From: Deltaproteobacteria bacterium
Lineage (GTDB): Bacteria; Desulfobacterota; Desulfuromonadia; Desulfuromonadales; Geopsychrobacteraceae
Assembly: GCA_024279255.1 (NCBI GenBank)
Contig: JAJRRT010000044.1
Span: 1 to 36,504, forward strand
Direction: 5' to 3'
DNA: 36,504 nucleotides
Part shown: positions 17,836 to 25,209 of the stretch, in pieces
How the letters are laid out: each line of letters begins with the position of its first letter
How positions within the stretch are numbered: position 1 is the first letter of the stretch
The notes under the pieces: generated by a model
Told to the model about the DNA's origin: nothing
Database searches by the model: none
Seen by the model: only the letters and a program-made list of their open reading frames with translations
Position numbers and translations under genes: made by a program

Positions 17836-17948
17836 CAAAAAAATGCGTCCGATTTGGGAGGTTATCCCGTTGATTCAATACCCGGGACGGAGTGTTTGTG
17901 GTTTTGATTTATACACTGAACTTGATGCACGAGACAAGCTGATTTGGG

Positions 17949-18650
17949 TCAAGAATGTTCTTTGATGAAGCGTTCTATCCGTTTCTGATCCTGCTCCATG
18001 ATATTAATATACTGCATGCCAGCGTGGACAGTGCCTTGCTGGTTTTTTTCTGTTGTCCACATGATTTCGGTGAGCAAACAGATAGGAGGCTTGGAATCAC
18101 CAAGGTCCAAAAGTATCAGGCAAATATCGGTAGGTTCTGCTGGCGGGTGCAGTGAGAAACGGATGCCGGTAGCGCTAAGGTTCAGTTGACAGGGGTGGAA
18201 CCCTTTCAGAGGAATTGACTTAGAGGTGGAGCTCGACAGAATTAAGGCATTCTTCTGCCAAGTTTCTCGTAATTTAAGTAAAGAGTTTTTTCCGCGAGTA
18301 AAGCGGATGCCGATTGTACAGTCAATACGCTGTTGAGTTCGACGTTGAAACATTTGCAGGTCTGGCAGGACAAGAACCCTGATCCGATCGCCAGCAAGTG
18401 CCTCCTGGTAGGTCACGGTGACCTTGACGCCCAGTCCTAGGGCATCGGTACTGAGTTCAAAGGGCATGTCTTCAGTGAAGGGGTATTGTGCAACTGCGTC
18501 TGGTCCGTAAGGGAGGGTCAGGTTGAAGTAGTTGGCATCGCCGCTATGAATGCGGGCGCTTAGCCACTCGTTACGTCCTTCAGGGTGGAGCGGCAGCTTG
18601 GTGCGTAATTGCACTTTTTGTCCGGCTTTAAAGTATCGCTGGTAAATCAT
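17949..18650 (-). CDS. PilZ-domain protein (probable cyclic-di-GMP receptor)
   Basis: The 233-residue protein has an N-terminal beta-rich part (about 1-100, YcgR-N-like: FKAGQKVQLRTKLP ... WLSARI) and a C-terminal PilZ domain. The two ligand motifs are present: RTQQR, an RxxxR motif near residue 105, and NLSATG, a [D/N]xSxxG motif near residue 160. Both residue sets needed for cyclic-di-GMP binding are intact. No transmembrane segment is visible. It lies between the hexaheme cytochrome gene and the J-domain gene on the same strand. Whether it acts on motility, pili or secretion cannot be told from the sequence. Confidence 0.82.
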   Translation of the reverse strand: MIYQRYFKAGQKVQLRTKLPLHPEGRNEWLSARIHSGDANYFNLTLPYGPDAVAQYPFTEDMPFELSTDALGLGVKVTVTYQEALAGDRIRVLVLPDLQMFQRRTQQRIDCTIGIRFTRGKNSLLKLRETWQKNALILSSSTSKSIPLKGFHPCQLNLSATGIRFSLHPPAEPTDICLILLDLGDSKPPICLLTEIMWTTEKNQQGTVHAGMQYINIMEQDQKRIERFIKEHS

Positions 18651-18673
18651 TTAGACTTATGCACTTTCGAGAA

Positions 18674-18698
18674 GATGGGGGCGCAGAGGGCCCCCATC
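18674..18698 (-). terminator. GC-rich hairpin between the cytochrome and PilZ genes
   Basis: GATGGGGGC (18674-18682) pairs perfectly with GCCCCCATC (18690-18698) around a 7-base loop. In the cytochrome direction (minus) only TTCTCG follows, so termination may be partial and read-through into the PilZ gene is possible. A TTTT follows on the plus strand. Confidence 0.55.
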
Positions 18699-18733
18699 CC
18701 TTTTAATACATGGTGCAAACCGTCACGATCTCT

Positions 18734-19279
18734 TTACATGTCGTGGCAGCTTTCGCAGTCCTCCTCGACACTAAAGGCGGTATCACCATCGTGACAGGCA
18801 CCACAGGATTCTCCTTCACTCATCTGGTCCATGGTGTAACGTGTACTCTTTTGGTGGTCTGGGATAAAGATGCCGGTATGACAGTCTCCGCAACCATACA
18901 TTTCGGTGTGGACGCTGTGTGGGAACATGGCATCGCCGTCTTCAACGGCGAAGGTAATGTCGCGCGTTGGATGGCAGGAACTACAGTCATCGTCTACAGC
19001 GAAGGCTTTGTTGCCGTTATGACAGGAACCGCAAGCTTTCCCCTTACGCATATCATCCATGCTGAATTCGGGGTTCTTGCTACGAACAATGTTGTAGACA
19101 TTGTTGTGGCAGAGCGTGCATTTTTTGCCGAGGGCTTCAAGGTGGTTGTAGTGGCTGAAGTTGACTGGCCCGGTCGCCTCAACCTCCATTTTAACAATAT
19201 CGTCAATCCAGCGGGCCGTGGCAAGCTCCGGGATGAGCAGAGTGAGTGAGAGAACCATAATCATAAGCGTACGCGACAT
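18734..19279 (-). CDS. Secreted hexaheme c7-type cytochrome (two three-heme repeats)
   Basis: The 181-residue protein has a signal peptide (about 1-22, cleavage near LATA) and six CxxCH haem sites at residues 54, 83, 99, 130, 159 and 175. It is a tandem duplication: the spacings between haem sites (29 then 16) are identical in both halves. The distal-ligand His pairs are FSHYNH (H43, H46) and FPHSVH (H121, H124). Each half has only two distal His and a conserved M-D-x-M before the second haem, so one haem per half may be His/Met ligated, as recalled for GSU1996-type c7 domains of Geobacter. A perfect AGGAGG precedes the ATG. A periplasmic electron carrier is the likely role. Confidence 0.9.
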   Translation of the reverse strand: MSRTLMIMVLSLTLLIPELATARWIDDIVKMEVEATGPVNFSHYNHLEALGKKCTLCHNNVYNIVRSKNPEFSMDDMRKGKACGSCHNGNKAFAVDDDCSSCHPTRDITFAVEDGDAMFPHSVHTEMYGCGDCHTGIFIPDHQKSTRYTMDQMSEGESCGACHDGDTAFSVEEDCESCHDM

Positions 19280-19314
19280 GGGTGTTGCCTCCTGTCAGTA
19301 AAAATGAATGGGGC

Positions 19315-19320
19315 ATTATA
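19315..19320 (-). promoter_or_regulatory. Possible -10 element for the cytochrome gene
   Basis: A perfect TATAAT reads on the minus strand 36 bases before the cytochrome ATG. The region 16-18 bases further upstream has no convincing -35, so an activator may be required. Confidence 0.35.
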
Positions 19321-19498
19321 CAGAAAAATGGGCAAGGGCATAACTGTTATTTTGTCAGTAGTCGGTATGGCACAACTTGTAATGAGAAAAAGAGCGATAA
19401 GTAGGGATAAGATGAGCTCTGCGATCTCATGATAAGGGGGGGGCTGGTGGAGATGATGACGGCATGCTATGGTCCCGCCGCAAGTGAGGACTTACGAA

Positions 19499-20623
19499 AT
19501 GGCCCAACCTAAATTTGATTGTTTTGCAGTGACTCCACCAGGGACTGAAGAGCTATGCGCTCAGGAACTTAGTGGCCTGGGGATTGAGGCTAGAGCCCAG
19601 GCCGGAGGTGTGGTGTTTGCGGCGATTGCCCGCGACCTCTATCGCGCCAATCTCTGGAGCCGTGTGGCGTCGCGGGTGCTGGTACGGCTTGGTGAATTCA
19701 AGTGTCGGGATTTTCCTACGCTCTACAAGCAGTTGGTGAAGCTACCCTGGGGCCGTTTTATCTATCCAGGGCAAGCTTGTGGAGTGCGGGTCAGTTGTCA
19801 GATATCGCGGTTGACTCACAGTGGCAGGATTACAGAAACGGTTATATCTGCCGTTGAAAAGGTGTTGGGGAAGAATTGCGCAGCTTCCGAGACTGAGCAG
19901 CTGATCTTTATTCGGATCGAGAATGATGTCTGCATGGTTTCAATAGACAGTTCTGGAGAATTACTCCATCGGCGGGGTTATCGCAAGGCGATGGTTGCTG
20001 CACCTTTACGTGAAAATCTGGCAGCGGCGATTCTCCTTAAACTCGGTTACGATGGATCGCAAGTTTTGATCGATGCGATGACCGGTTCGGGTACGTTTGC
20101 CATCGAAGCTGCGATGATTGCTGCCGGGGTAGCGCCGGGTCGGCTGCGTAAATATTCTTTCATGGACTGGCCTCATTTTCGTCATAACGCCTGGACCCTC
20201 TGTCTGCAGGAGGCAGAGGTGAAGATAGCAGCCATTGCGCCAATTCTGGCCATTGATTGTGATCCGCTAGCTATTGCCGCCGCCCGTAAAAATGCCAATG
20301 TTGCAGGGGTTGATTCAATCGTCCAGTTTGAAGAAGGTTCGATGGAAGAGCTTCAGGCTCCGGCCGCTGAAGGCGTCTTGGTCATGAATCCACCCTACGG
20401 CGAGCGATTGGGTGATGTTGAGCGATTACGGTCCATTTATGTTGATTTTGGCAAGCTTTGCCGTGGGCCTTTTGCGGACTGGACAATTGGCTGGATTTCA
20501 GCAAGTCGTAAATTTGAACGTGATGCCCAGCTCGGCTGCAAGCGGTTGTGGTCGTTCTCCAATGGCGGAATTAAGGTCAATGTTCGCAAGCGGTCCGGAC
20601 GGAAAAAAATAGAAAAATCTTGA
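19499..20623 (+). CDS. THUMP-domain class I SAM-dependent RNA methyltransferase (RlmL/YpsC type)
   Basis: The 374-residue protein has an N-terminal ferredoxin-like and THUMP region (about 1-160) and a Rossmann methyltransferase domain. The latter has the SAM motif DAMTGSGTFAIEAA, the acidic motif AIDCDPLAIAAARKNA and the catalytic NPPYGERL. This is the architecture of the N-terminal half of E. coli RlmL and of Bacillus YpsC, which make N2-methylguanosine in 23S rRNA. I start at ATG 19499 (MAQPKFDCFAVTPPG), with GAGG 9 bases before it; an ATG at 19469 has no ribosome site. A Lys/Arg-rich tail ends the protein. The rpsU promoter lies at its 3' end. Confidence 0.85.
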   Translation: MAQPKFDCFAVTPPGTEELCAQELSGLGIEARAQAGGVVFAAIARDLYRANLWSRVASRVLVRLGEFKCRDFPTLYKQLVKLPWGRFIYPGQACGVRVSCQISRLTHSGRITETVISAVEKVLGKNCAASETEQLIFIRIENDVCMVSIDSSGELLHRRGYRKAMVAAPLRENLAAAILLKLGYDGSQVLIDAMTGSGTFAIEAAMIAAGVAPGRLRKYSFMDWPHFRHNAWTLCLQEAEVKIAAIAPILAIDCDPLAIAAARKNANVAGVDSIVQFEEGSMEELQAPAAEGVLVMNPPYGERLGDVERLRSIYVDFGKLCRGPFADWTIGWISASRKFERDAQLGCKRLWSFSNGGIKVNVRKRSGRKKIEKS

Positions 20624-20648
20624 CTTGTTACCGGGTCATCGATATATA
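20620..20648 (+). promoter_or_regulatory. Sigma-70 promoter for rpsU
   Basis: TTGACT (20620-20625), a 17-base spacer and TATATA (20643-20648) make a good promoter that overlaps the end of the methyltransferase gene. It is followed by the strong ribosome site GAGGTGA at 20691-20697, 7 bases before the rpsU ATG. Confidence 0.7.
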
Positions 20649-20704
20649 GTGCGCTCTTGCGGTTCGCGCCGTAAAATATGGTGTGAAAGCGAGGTGATTA
20701 TTCC

Positions 20705-20902
20705 ATGGAAATTACAGTCATTGATGGCAACGTTGAAAAGGCGCTCAAAGTCTTTAAACGTAAGCTTCAGCAAGAAGGACTTTTCCGTGAAATGAAGCAA
20801 CGGAAGTTCTACGAGAAGCCAAGTATCAAGCGTAAACGCAAAGAGAAGGAAGCCCAGCGTCGTCTGCGTAAGAAGCAGCGCGCCATGCGTCGATTCACTT
20901 GA
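20705..20902 (+). CDS. rpsU: 30S ribosomal protein S21
   Basis: A 65-residue, very basic protein with the family pattern: EITVIDGNVEKALKVFKRKL, then REMKQRKFYEKPSIKRKRKE and a C-terminal run of RRLRKKQRAMRR. S21 joins the small subunit late and takes part in initiation. The gene has its own promoter, an ideal GAGGTGA ribosome site and its own strong terminator, so it is monocistronic here, unlike the rpsU-dnaG-rpoD arrangement of many bacteria. The neighbouring gap gene is convergent. Confidence 0.97.
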   Translation: MEITVIDGNVEKALKVFKRKLQQEGLFREMKQRKFYEKPSIKRKRKEKEAQRRLRKKQRAMRRFT

Positions 20903-20923
20903 GAAACAGCAACATCGTTTAAT

Positions 20924-20961
20924 AAAAAAGGCGATTCCCTTTCACGGGAATCGCCTTTTTT
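20924..20961. terminator. Bidirectional Rho-independent terminator, rpsU / gap
   Basis: GGCGATTCCC (20930-20939) and GGGAATCGCC (20946-20955) pair perfectly around TTTCAC. Six A bases on the left and six T bases on the right make it active in both directions. Confidence 0.92.
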
Positions 20962-20970
20962 ATTATCTTG

Positions 20971-21003
20971 CAGTCGCTCTTTCTACGTAAGAAAGAGCGA
21001 CTG
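20971..21003 (-). repeat. Second hairpin at the gap mRNA 3' end
   Basis: CAGTCGCTCTTTCT (20971-20984) pairs perfectly with 20990-21003 around ACGTA. It starts 7 bases after the gap stop codon and lacks a T-run, so it is more likely an mRNA-stabilising stem than a terminator. The real terminator follows it. Confidence 0.7.
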
Positions 21004-21009
21004 ATCTAT

Positions 21010-22452
21010 TTATTGTGGAAACATTTTGAGCTTGAGACCGGAGATCTCTTCGACGAAGCGGACGACCTGATAGCTGTAGCCGAACTCGTTGTCATACCAG
21101 ACGTAAAGGACACAACGGTTGCCATCGACAATCGTGGCAAGTGAATCAACCACTCCAGCGTAACGTGAACCGACCATATCGGACGAGACAGCATCTGGTG
21201 AGTTGGTGAAATCGATCTGCTCCTGAAGTGGTGAGTTCAGTGAGACGTCGCGCAAGTAGGTATTGATCTCCTCAATGCTGGTTTCTTTTTCGAGAGTCAG
21301 ATTAAGGATAGCAAGCGAAACATTCGGCGTCGGCACACGGATCGCGTTGCCAGTTAGCTTGCCCGCTAGTTCCGGAAGGACTTTCGCGACCGCTTTCGCG
21401 GCACCAGTCTCAGTAATGACCATATTCAGCGGCGCGCTACGGCCGCGGCGATTTTTAGTGTGATAGTTATCGATCAGATTTTGATCATTGGTGTAACTGT
21501 GGCAAGTCTCAACGTGACCGTTGACAATGCTGAATTGATCATTGATCGCTTTAAGCACGGGAACAATTGCATTGGTTGTGCAGCTGGCTGCTGAGAAGAT
21601 TTGCTCACCGGCTTTAAGATCACCATTGTTCACACCATAGACAATATTCGGGATATCACCCTTGCCCGGTGCGGTCAGCATAACCTGAGAGACGCCCTTC
21701 GATTTCAGGTGCATGCCGAGACCTTCACGGTCACGCCATTTGCCGGTGTTGTCGATGACAATGGCATTGTTGATTCCGTACTGGCTGTAGTCGATTTTAT
21801 CAGGGGCATCGGCGTAGATGATACGGATCATGTTGCCATTGGCAATGATCGCGTTCTCCTCTTCATCGACTCTGATCGTCCCCTCAAAGTGGCCATGTAC
21901 CGAATCACGACGTAACAAACTGGCACGTCTGGTCAGGTCGTCGTCACTGCCTTTGCGGACCACCGCTGCACGTAGACGTAATTTATTGCCTCCGCCAGCC
22001 TGGTCAATCATGATCCTCGCCAGCAGACGGCCGATACGGCCAAAGCCGTAGAGAACAACGTCGCGTGGCTCACTCAGTTGATGGGAACGCCCGGTATTCA
22101 GTGGTGCCAGTTCCTGCGCGATAAATGCGTCAATATCTGTAATCTTCTGCTCTTGGATGGCAATAGCTAATTTGGCCAGATCAATCCTTCCTGGTGCCAG
22201 GTCGAGTTTTTCTAAAGCCTGCAGAATCGGGAAGGTATCTGTTACCCAGAGTTCTTTGTCGATTATCTGACGTGCATAACGATGGCCACGCAAAATATCG
22301 ATAGTCGATTGGTGGACCAATGAGCGATTAAAAATGGTACAGATCACTTCTCGGTCGCGATAAAGTCGTCCGATCAAAGGGATCATCGCTTCAGCAATTT
22401 CTTCGCGTTGTTTCCAATCTTTAAAATATTTCTCGTCTTTTTCAGCAGCCAT
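21010..22452 (-). CDS. gap: Glyceraldehyde-3-phosphate dehydrogenase, long form
   Basis: The 480-residue GAPDH has an N-terminal helical extension of about 130 residues (EEIAEAMIPLIGRLYRDREV and so on) before the usual domain. The same form occurs in Pseudomonas (PA3001-like) and Vibrio. The NAD-binding turn is YGFGRIG (135-141), the catalytic cysteine is C291 in SAASCTTNAIVP, and the catalytic histidine is H318 in ETCHSYTNDQ. Substrate-site NRRGRSAPLN and WYDNEFGYS are present. A purine stretch AGGAAAGGG precedes the ATG. It is divergent from fba, which supplies its substrate. The extension's role is not known to me; cofactor preference cannot be judged reliably here. Confidence 0.92.
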   Translation of the reverse strand: MAAEKDEKYFKDWKQREEIAEAMIPLIGRLYRDREVICTIFNRSLVHQSTIDILRGHRYARQIIDKELWVTDTFPILQALEKLDLAPGRIDLAKLAIAIQEQKITDIDAFIAQELAPLNTGRSHQLSEPRDVVLYGFGRIGRLLARIMIDQAGGGNKLRLRAAVVRKGSDDDLTRRASLLRRDSVHGHFEGTIRVDEEENAIIANGNMIRIIYADAPDKIDYSQYGINNAIVIDNTGKWRDREGLGMHLKSKGVSQVMLTAPGKGDIPNIVYGVNNGDLKAGEQIFSAASCTTNAIVPVLKAINDQFSIVNGHVETCHSYTNDQNLIDNYHTKNRRGRSAPLNMVITETGAAKAVAKVLPELAGKLTGNAIRVPTPNVSLAILNLTLEKETSIEEINTYLRDVSLNSPLQEQIDFTNSPDAVSSDMVGSRYAGVVDSLATIVDGNRCVLYVWYDNEFGYSYQVVRFVEEISGLKLKMFPQ

Positions 22453-22740
22453 TTATCAGGCCCTTTCCTGTGTCAGTGCCTTAAGGCACAGGTGAGGTGT
22501 TGAAAACTTGCTTATATTTTGTTTCGTATTGCTTTTGGTGGTGAATTCGCCGGTATACTAATCGAAATAACAGGGTGACGCAATACCGCTCTGTCTTTCA
22601 TGGAGTCGGCAGGGAGACGAATTATATAAATTGTGGGTGAAAGCTGGACAACCTTAGGATCTGCTGATAATAGTATTTGCTGAATCTAGGAGAATATCTG
22701 AATATTCGGGTCGATTTTTCGTGTCGAGGAGCGAGAATAT
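22453..22740. promoter_or_regulatory. Divergent control region between gap and fba
   Basis: These 288 bases hold no gene I can support and must carry the promoters of both glycolytic genes. For fba, TATACT (22554-22559) with TTGCTT (22529-22534, spacer 19) is the best but weak candidate. A small palindrome, GAATATCTGAATATTC, lies close to the fba start. No clear riboswitch is seen. Confidence 0.4.
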
Positions 22741-23721
22741 ATGAGTAAAGTTGTCAGTTACAAGGATATCGGGCTAGTCAATTCACGTGAATTATTCCGT
22801 CATGCTGTTGCCGGTGGCTATGCCATCCCTGCATATAATTTTAACAATCTTGAACAGTTGCAAGCCATTGTTATTGCCTGCGCTGAAACTCGTTCGCCGG
22901 TTATTATGCAGGTCAGCAAAGGCGCTCGTAACTATGCCAATGAAACCATGCTCAGATACATGGCAATGGGCGCGGTTGAGATGGCTCGCGAGATTGGAGT
23001 TGATCTGCCGATCGTTCTTCACCTTGATCATGGTGATTCTTTTGAGTTATGCAAATCATGCATCGACTCAGGATTTTCTTCGGTCATGATCGATGGCTCG
23101 CACCTCCCTTACGATGAGAACGTGGCCTTAACCAGTAAGGTTGTTGAGTATGCCCATCAGTATGATGTGACAGTTGAAGGTGAACTCGGTGTGCTGGCCG
23201 GGATTGAGGATGAAGTTGTTGCCGAAGAGTCGACCTATACCCAACCGGACGAGGTTGAGGATTTTGTTCAGAAAACTGGCGTCGACTCCCTGGCGATTTC
23301 TATCGGTACCAGCCATGGAGCCTTCAAGTTTAAGCTGAAGGAGGGCGAGTCTGCCCCTCCTTTACGTTTTGATATCCTTGAAGAGATCGAAAAACGGATC
23401 CCCGGCTTCCCCATTGTCTTGCATGGTGCGAGTAGCGTCGTGCCAGCCTATGTTGAGCTGATTAACCAGTATGGCGGAAAGTTGGACGGTGCGGTTGGTG
23501 TTTCGGAAGATCAGCTAAGGCGTGCGGCTAAGAGCGCGGTTTGTAAAATCAACATCGATTCTGATGGGCGTTTGGCGGTGACTGCGAAAGTCCGAGAGTT
23601 TCTCGTCAAGAACCCTGGTGAATTTGACCCACGTAAGTATCTTGGTGCTGCACGTAGCGAATTAGTTGAATTGATTAAACATAAGAATCAGGCAGTGCTT
23701 GGGAGTGCAGGAAAAGCATAG
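22741..23721 (+). CDS. fba: Class II fructose-bisphosphate aldolase
   Basis: Zinc-dependent aldolase of 326 residues, cleaving fructose 1,6-bisphosphate to two triose phosphates. Key segments are IPAYNFNNLEQLQA, IVLHLDHGDSFE (catalytic Asp and zinc His), GELGVLAG (zinc-ligand Glu), SIGTSHGAFKF (zinc His), VLHGASSVV and KINIDSDGRLA. The ribosome site GAGGAG precedes the ATG by about 9 bases. It is divergent from the long GAPDH gene and ends in a strong terminator. The enzyme serves both glycolysis and gluconeogenesis, the latter being important for acetate-using anaerobes (inference). Confidence 0.95.
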   Translation: MSKVVSYKDIGLVNSRELFRHAVAGGYAIPAYNFNNLEQLQAIVIACAETRSPVIMQVSKGARNYANETMLRYMAMGAVEMAREIGVDLPIVLHLDHGDSFELCKSCIDSGFSSVMIDGSHLPYDENVALTSKVVEYAHQYDVTVEGELGVLAGIEDEVVAEESTYTQPDEVEDFVQKTGVDSLAISIGTSHGAFKFKLKEGESAPPLRFDILEEIEKRIPGFPIVLHGASSVVPAYVELINQYGGKLDGAVGVSEDQLRRAAKSAVCKINIDSDGRLAVTAKVREFLVKNPGEFDPRKYLGAARSELVELIKHKNQAVLGSAGKA

Positions 23722-23753
23722 TTCGCACTGGCTTGTTTGAATTTACCGTTGGG

Positions 23754-23792
23754 AAAAGGGGCGACCTGTTCTTCAGGTCGCCCCTTTTTTTT
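23754..23792. terminator. Bidirectional Rho-independent terminator, fba / ChaN-PDZ gene
   Basis: AAAAGGGGCGACCTG (23754-23768) pairs perfectly with CAGGTCGCCCCTTTT (23774-23788) around TTCTT. T-runs are available on both strands. The lipoprotein gene's stop is a few bases beyond. Confidence 0.93.
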
Positions 23793-23795
23793 AAA

Positions 23796-25004
23796 TCAGA
23801 GGGACACAGGCAGGAGCAGAATCTCTTCGCCGCGCTGCAGGCTGAGTTGAATCTCATCCCCAGCTTTCAAGTTCATCAATAGGTAAAGCAGCTCAAAGCG
23901 ATCATGCAGTCTTGTCTCGTCGGCTTGAAGCAGCAGGTCATCTTTGTGAATCCCGGATTTCTCGGCGATTGAACCGGGCATCACCATTTTGACCCGCACT
24001 CCTTGTGGATCATCTTCGATTGCAATCCCGAGTTTGACCCCAACGTCGATCTTCTCATAGCTTGTCAGTTTCAGGTAGTCCCAGGCGCGCATCGGAAACC
24101 GTGGCATGTTAACGTCCATCAATTGTGCCTCGCGCGTTTTGGAAATTTCAATTTCACGCGAACCGATCAATAGATAGGAGACTGGCAGGCGTCGATGCAG
24201 TCGACGCGGGATACCGAAACCGTAGCGCACATGGTTGCCTCCCGCGACCACTACGACCTGTCGATTCTGGCCGTCAGGGCTTTGCAGATAGGCGGCAAGG
24301 TTCTGGGCCATGGATTCATCCCACAGCGTCTGTACGCGGATGAAACCGTCACTCCTCGCTTTTCCCATGCTATGGCCGCTGTAGATACTTTCCGCCATCG
24401 CCCGCTGGTAGGGGTCATGAAAGTCAAGCTCAGGTAGTTTGGCGCTCAACTCCTCTGGTAACTCAGTCAATGGCGTCCGTCCGACTTTCCTTACCAACGT
24501 TTTCGGTGCATTCAGTGCAATCACCGGGATCTGGTTGTCGCGGCAGAAAGTGAGAAGCGGGCGATAGAGGGCAAAATTCATCTGCCAATTTTTAAACCAG
24601 TCGACTTCACGTAGAAAATCTTTCTCTTCAAGTTCGCCCGCGCTCCAGCGGTCGAGCAGCGGCTGTTGCTCCGGGGTGAACATCTCCATGGCCAGGGCCA
24701 GCCTGCCTGGGCTTTTCTGCTGTAGTCCCTGCAGGATGTCGAGTTGAAATTGGTGTGAGGCCGGGTTGTCATGGGTTTCGCCAATAAAGATAACCCGCGT
24801 ATCTCCGATTGCTTCAAGCATCTCTGCAGGATCAAGTTTGTGCCCGGTTGGCTGATGGAACAGGTCTCCAACCTTGGGCTGGAGAAGTGGGTAGGGTGAT
24901 TCAGGGTTGCCGATTGGCTTTTGACTAACGCTGCAAGCTGTGAGTGAAAGGAGGATCAAGCCAAAAGCGGCGGTATTTAATCTTGAGACCAGAGTCAGTT
25001 TCAT
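23796..25004 (-). CDS. ChaN-family lipoprotein with C-terminal PDZ domain
   Basis: The 402-residue protein has a lipoprotein signal (LLSLTAC, Cys24 as lipidation site). The ChaN/Tiki-like domain (about 55-290) includes RVIFIGETHDNPASHQFQL, LALAMEMFTPEQQPLLDRW, IPVIALNAP and VVVVAGGNHVRYGFGIP; the GETHDN Glu/His and GGNHV His are the conserved family residues. Campylobacter ChaN binds haem and is linked to iron uptake. A PDZ domain closes the protein (about 325-402: LGIAIEDDP ... VKMVMPGSIAEKSGIHKDDLLL). The start has AGGA about 10 bases upstream. It is divergent from the polyamine regulator. Haem binding is plausible in a cytochrome-rich organism but not shown by the sequence. Confidence 0.85.
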   Translation of the reverse strand: MKLTLVSRLNTAAFGLILLSLTACSVSQKPIGNPESPYPLLQPKVGDLFHQPTGHKLDPAEMLEAIGDTRVIFIGETHDNPASHQFQLDILQGLQQKSPGRLALAMEMFTPEQQPLLDRWSAGELEEKDFLREVDWFKNWQMNFALYRPLLTFCRDNQIPVIALNAPKTLVRKVGRTPLTELPEELSAKLPELDFHDPYQRAMAESIYSGHSMGKARSDGFIRVQTLWDESMAQNLAAYLQSPDGQNRQVVVVAGGNHVRYGFGIPRRLHRRLPVSYLLIGSREIEISKTREAQLMDVNMPRFPMRAWDYLKLTSYEKIDVGVKLGIAIEDDPQGVRVKMVMPGSIAEKSGIHKDDLLLQADETRLHDRFELLYLLMNLKAGDEIQLSLQRGEEILLLPVSL

Positions 25005-25135
25005 CTGTACTTATTCCTGGAGCCGGAGGTTGATGGAAAGATAGCTGCATTTTCTATAGTGCTGATTAGAGCATGAGCTGTGAATCTCTTTCAAGGGGAA
25101 GGTGTTAGCAAGGCGTTGAAATACTGACTTTTTTA

Positions 25136-25163
25136 TTGACATCAAAACGTAGATCGATATTAT
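25136..25163 (+). promoter_or_regulatory. Strong sigma-70 promoter for the XRE-cupin regulator
   Basis: A perfect TTGACA (25136-25141), 16-base spacer and TATTAT (25158-25163). Transcription should start near 25170, just before or within the palindrome at 25182-25194. Confidence 0.75.
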
Positions 25164-25181
25164 TCGCTCCTGACTTTTTGA

Positions 25182-25194
25182 TTAGTATAACTAA
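25182..25194. promoter_or_regulatory. Candidate operator palindrome
   Basis: TTAGT-ATA-ACTAA is a perfect inverted repeat about 19 bases after the -10 and 16 bases before the regulator's GTG start. The position suits autorepression by the XRE-cupin protein encoded directly behind it. I saw no second perfect copy in front of the neighbouring genes. Confidence 0.5.
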
Positions 25195-25209
25195 ACTCGG
25201 GAGAATGCG

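Noticed and set aside
18710..19249. 179-codon plus-strand frame opposite the cytochrome
   Set aside because: The minus-strand frame has a signal peptide, six CxxCH sites and AGGAGG; the plus-strand frame is the low-complexity shadow of the Cys/His codons.
20629..20690. tRNA-like GGTTCGCG segment before rpsU
   Set aside because: No acceptor or anticodon arms can be formed; it is the rpsU leader.
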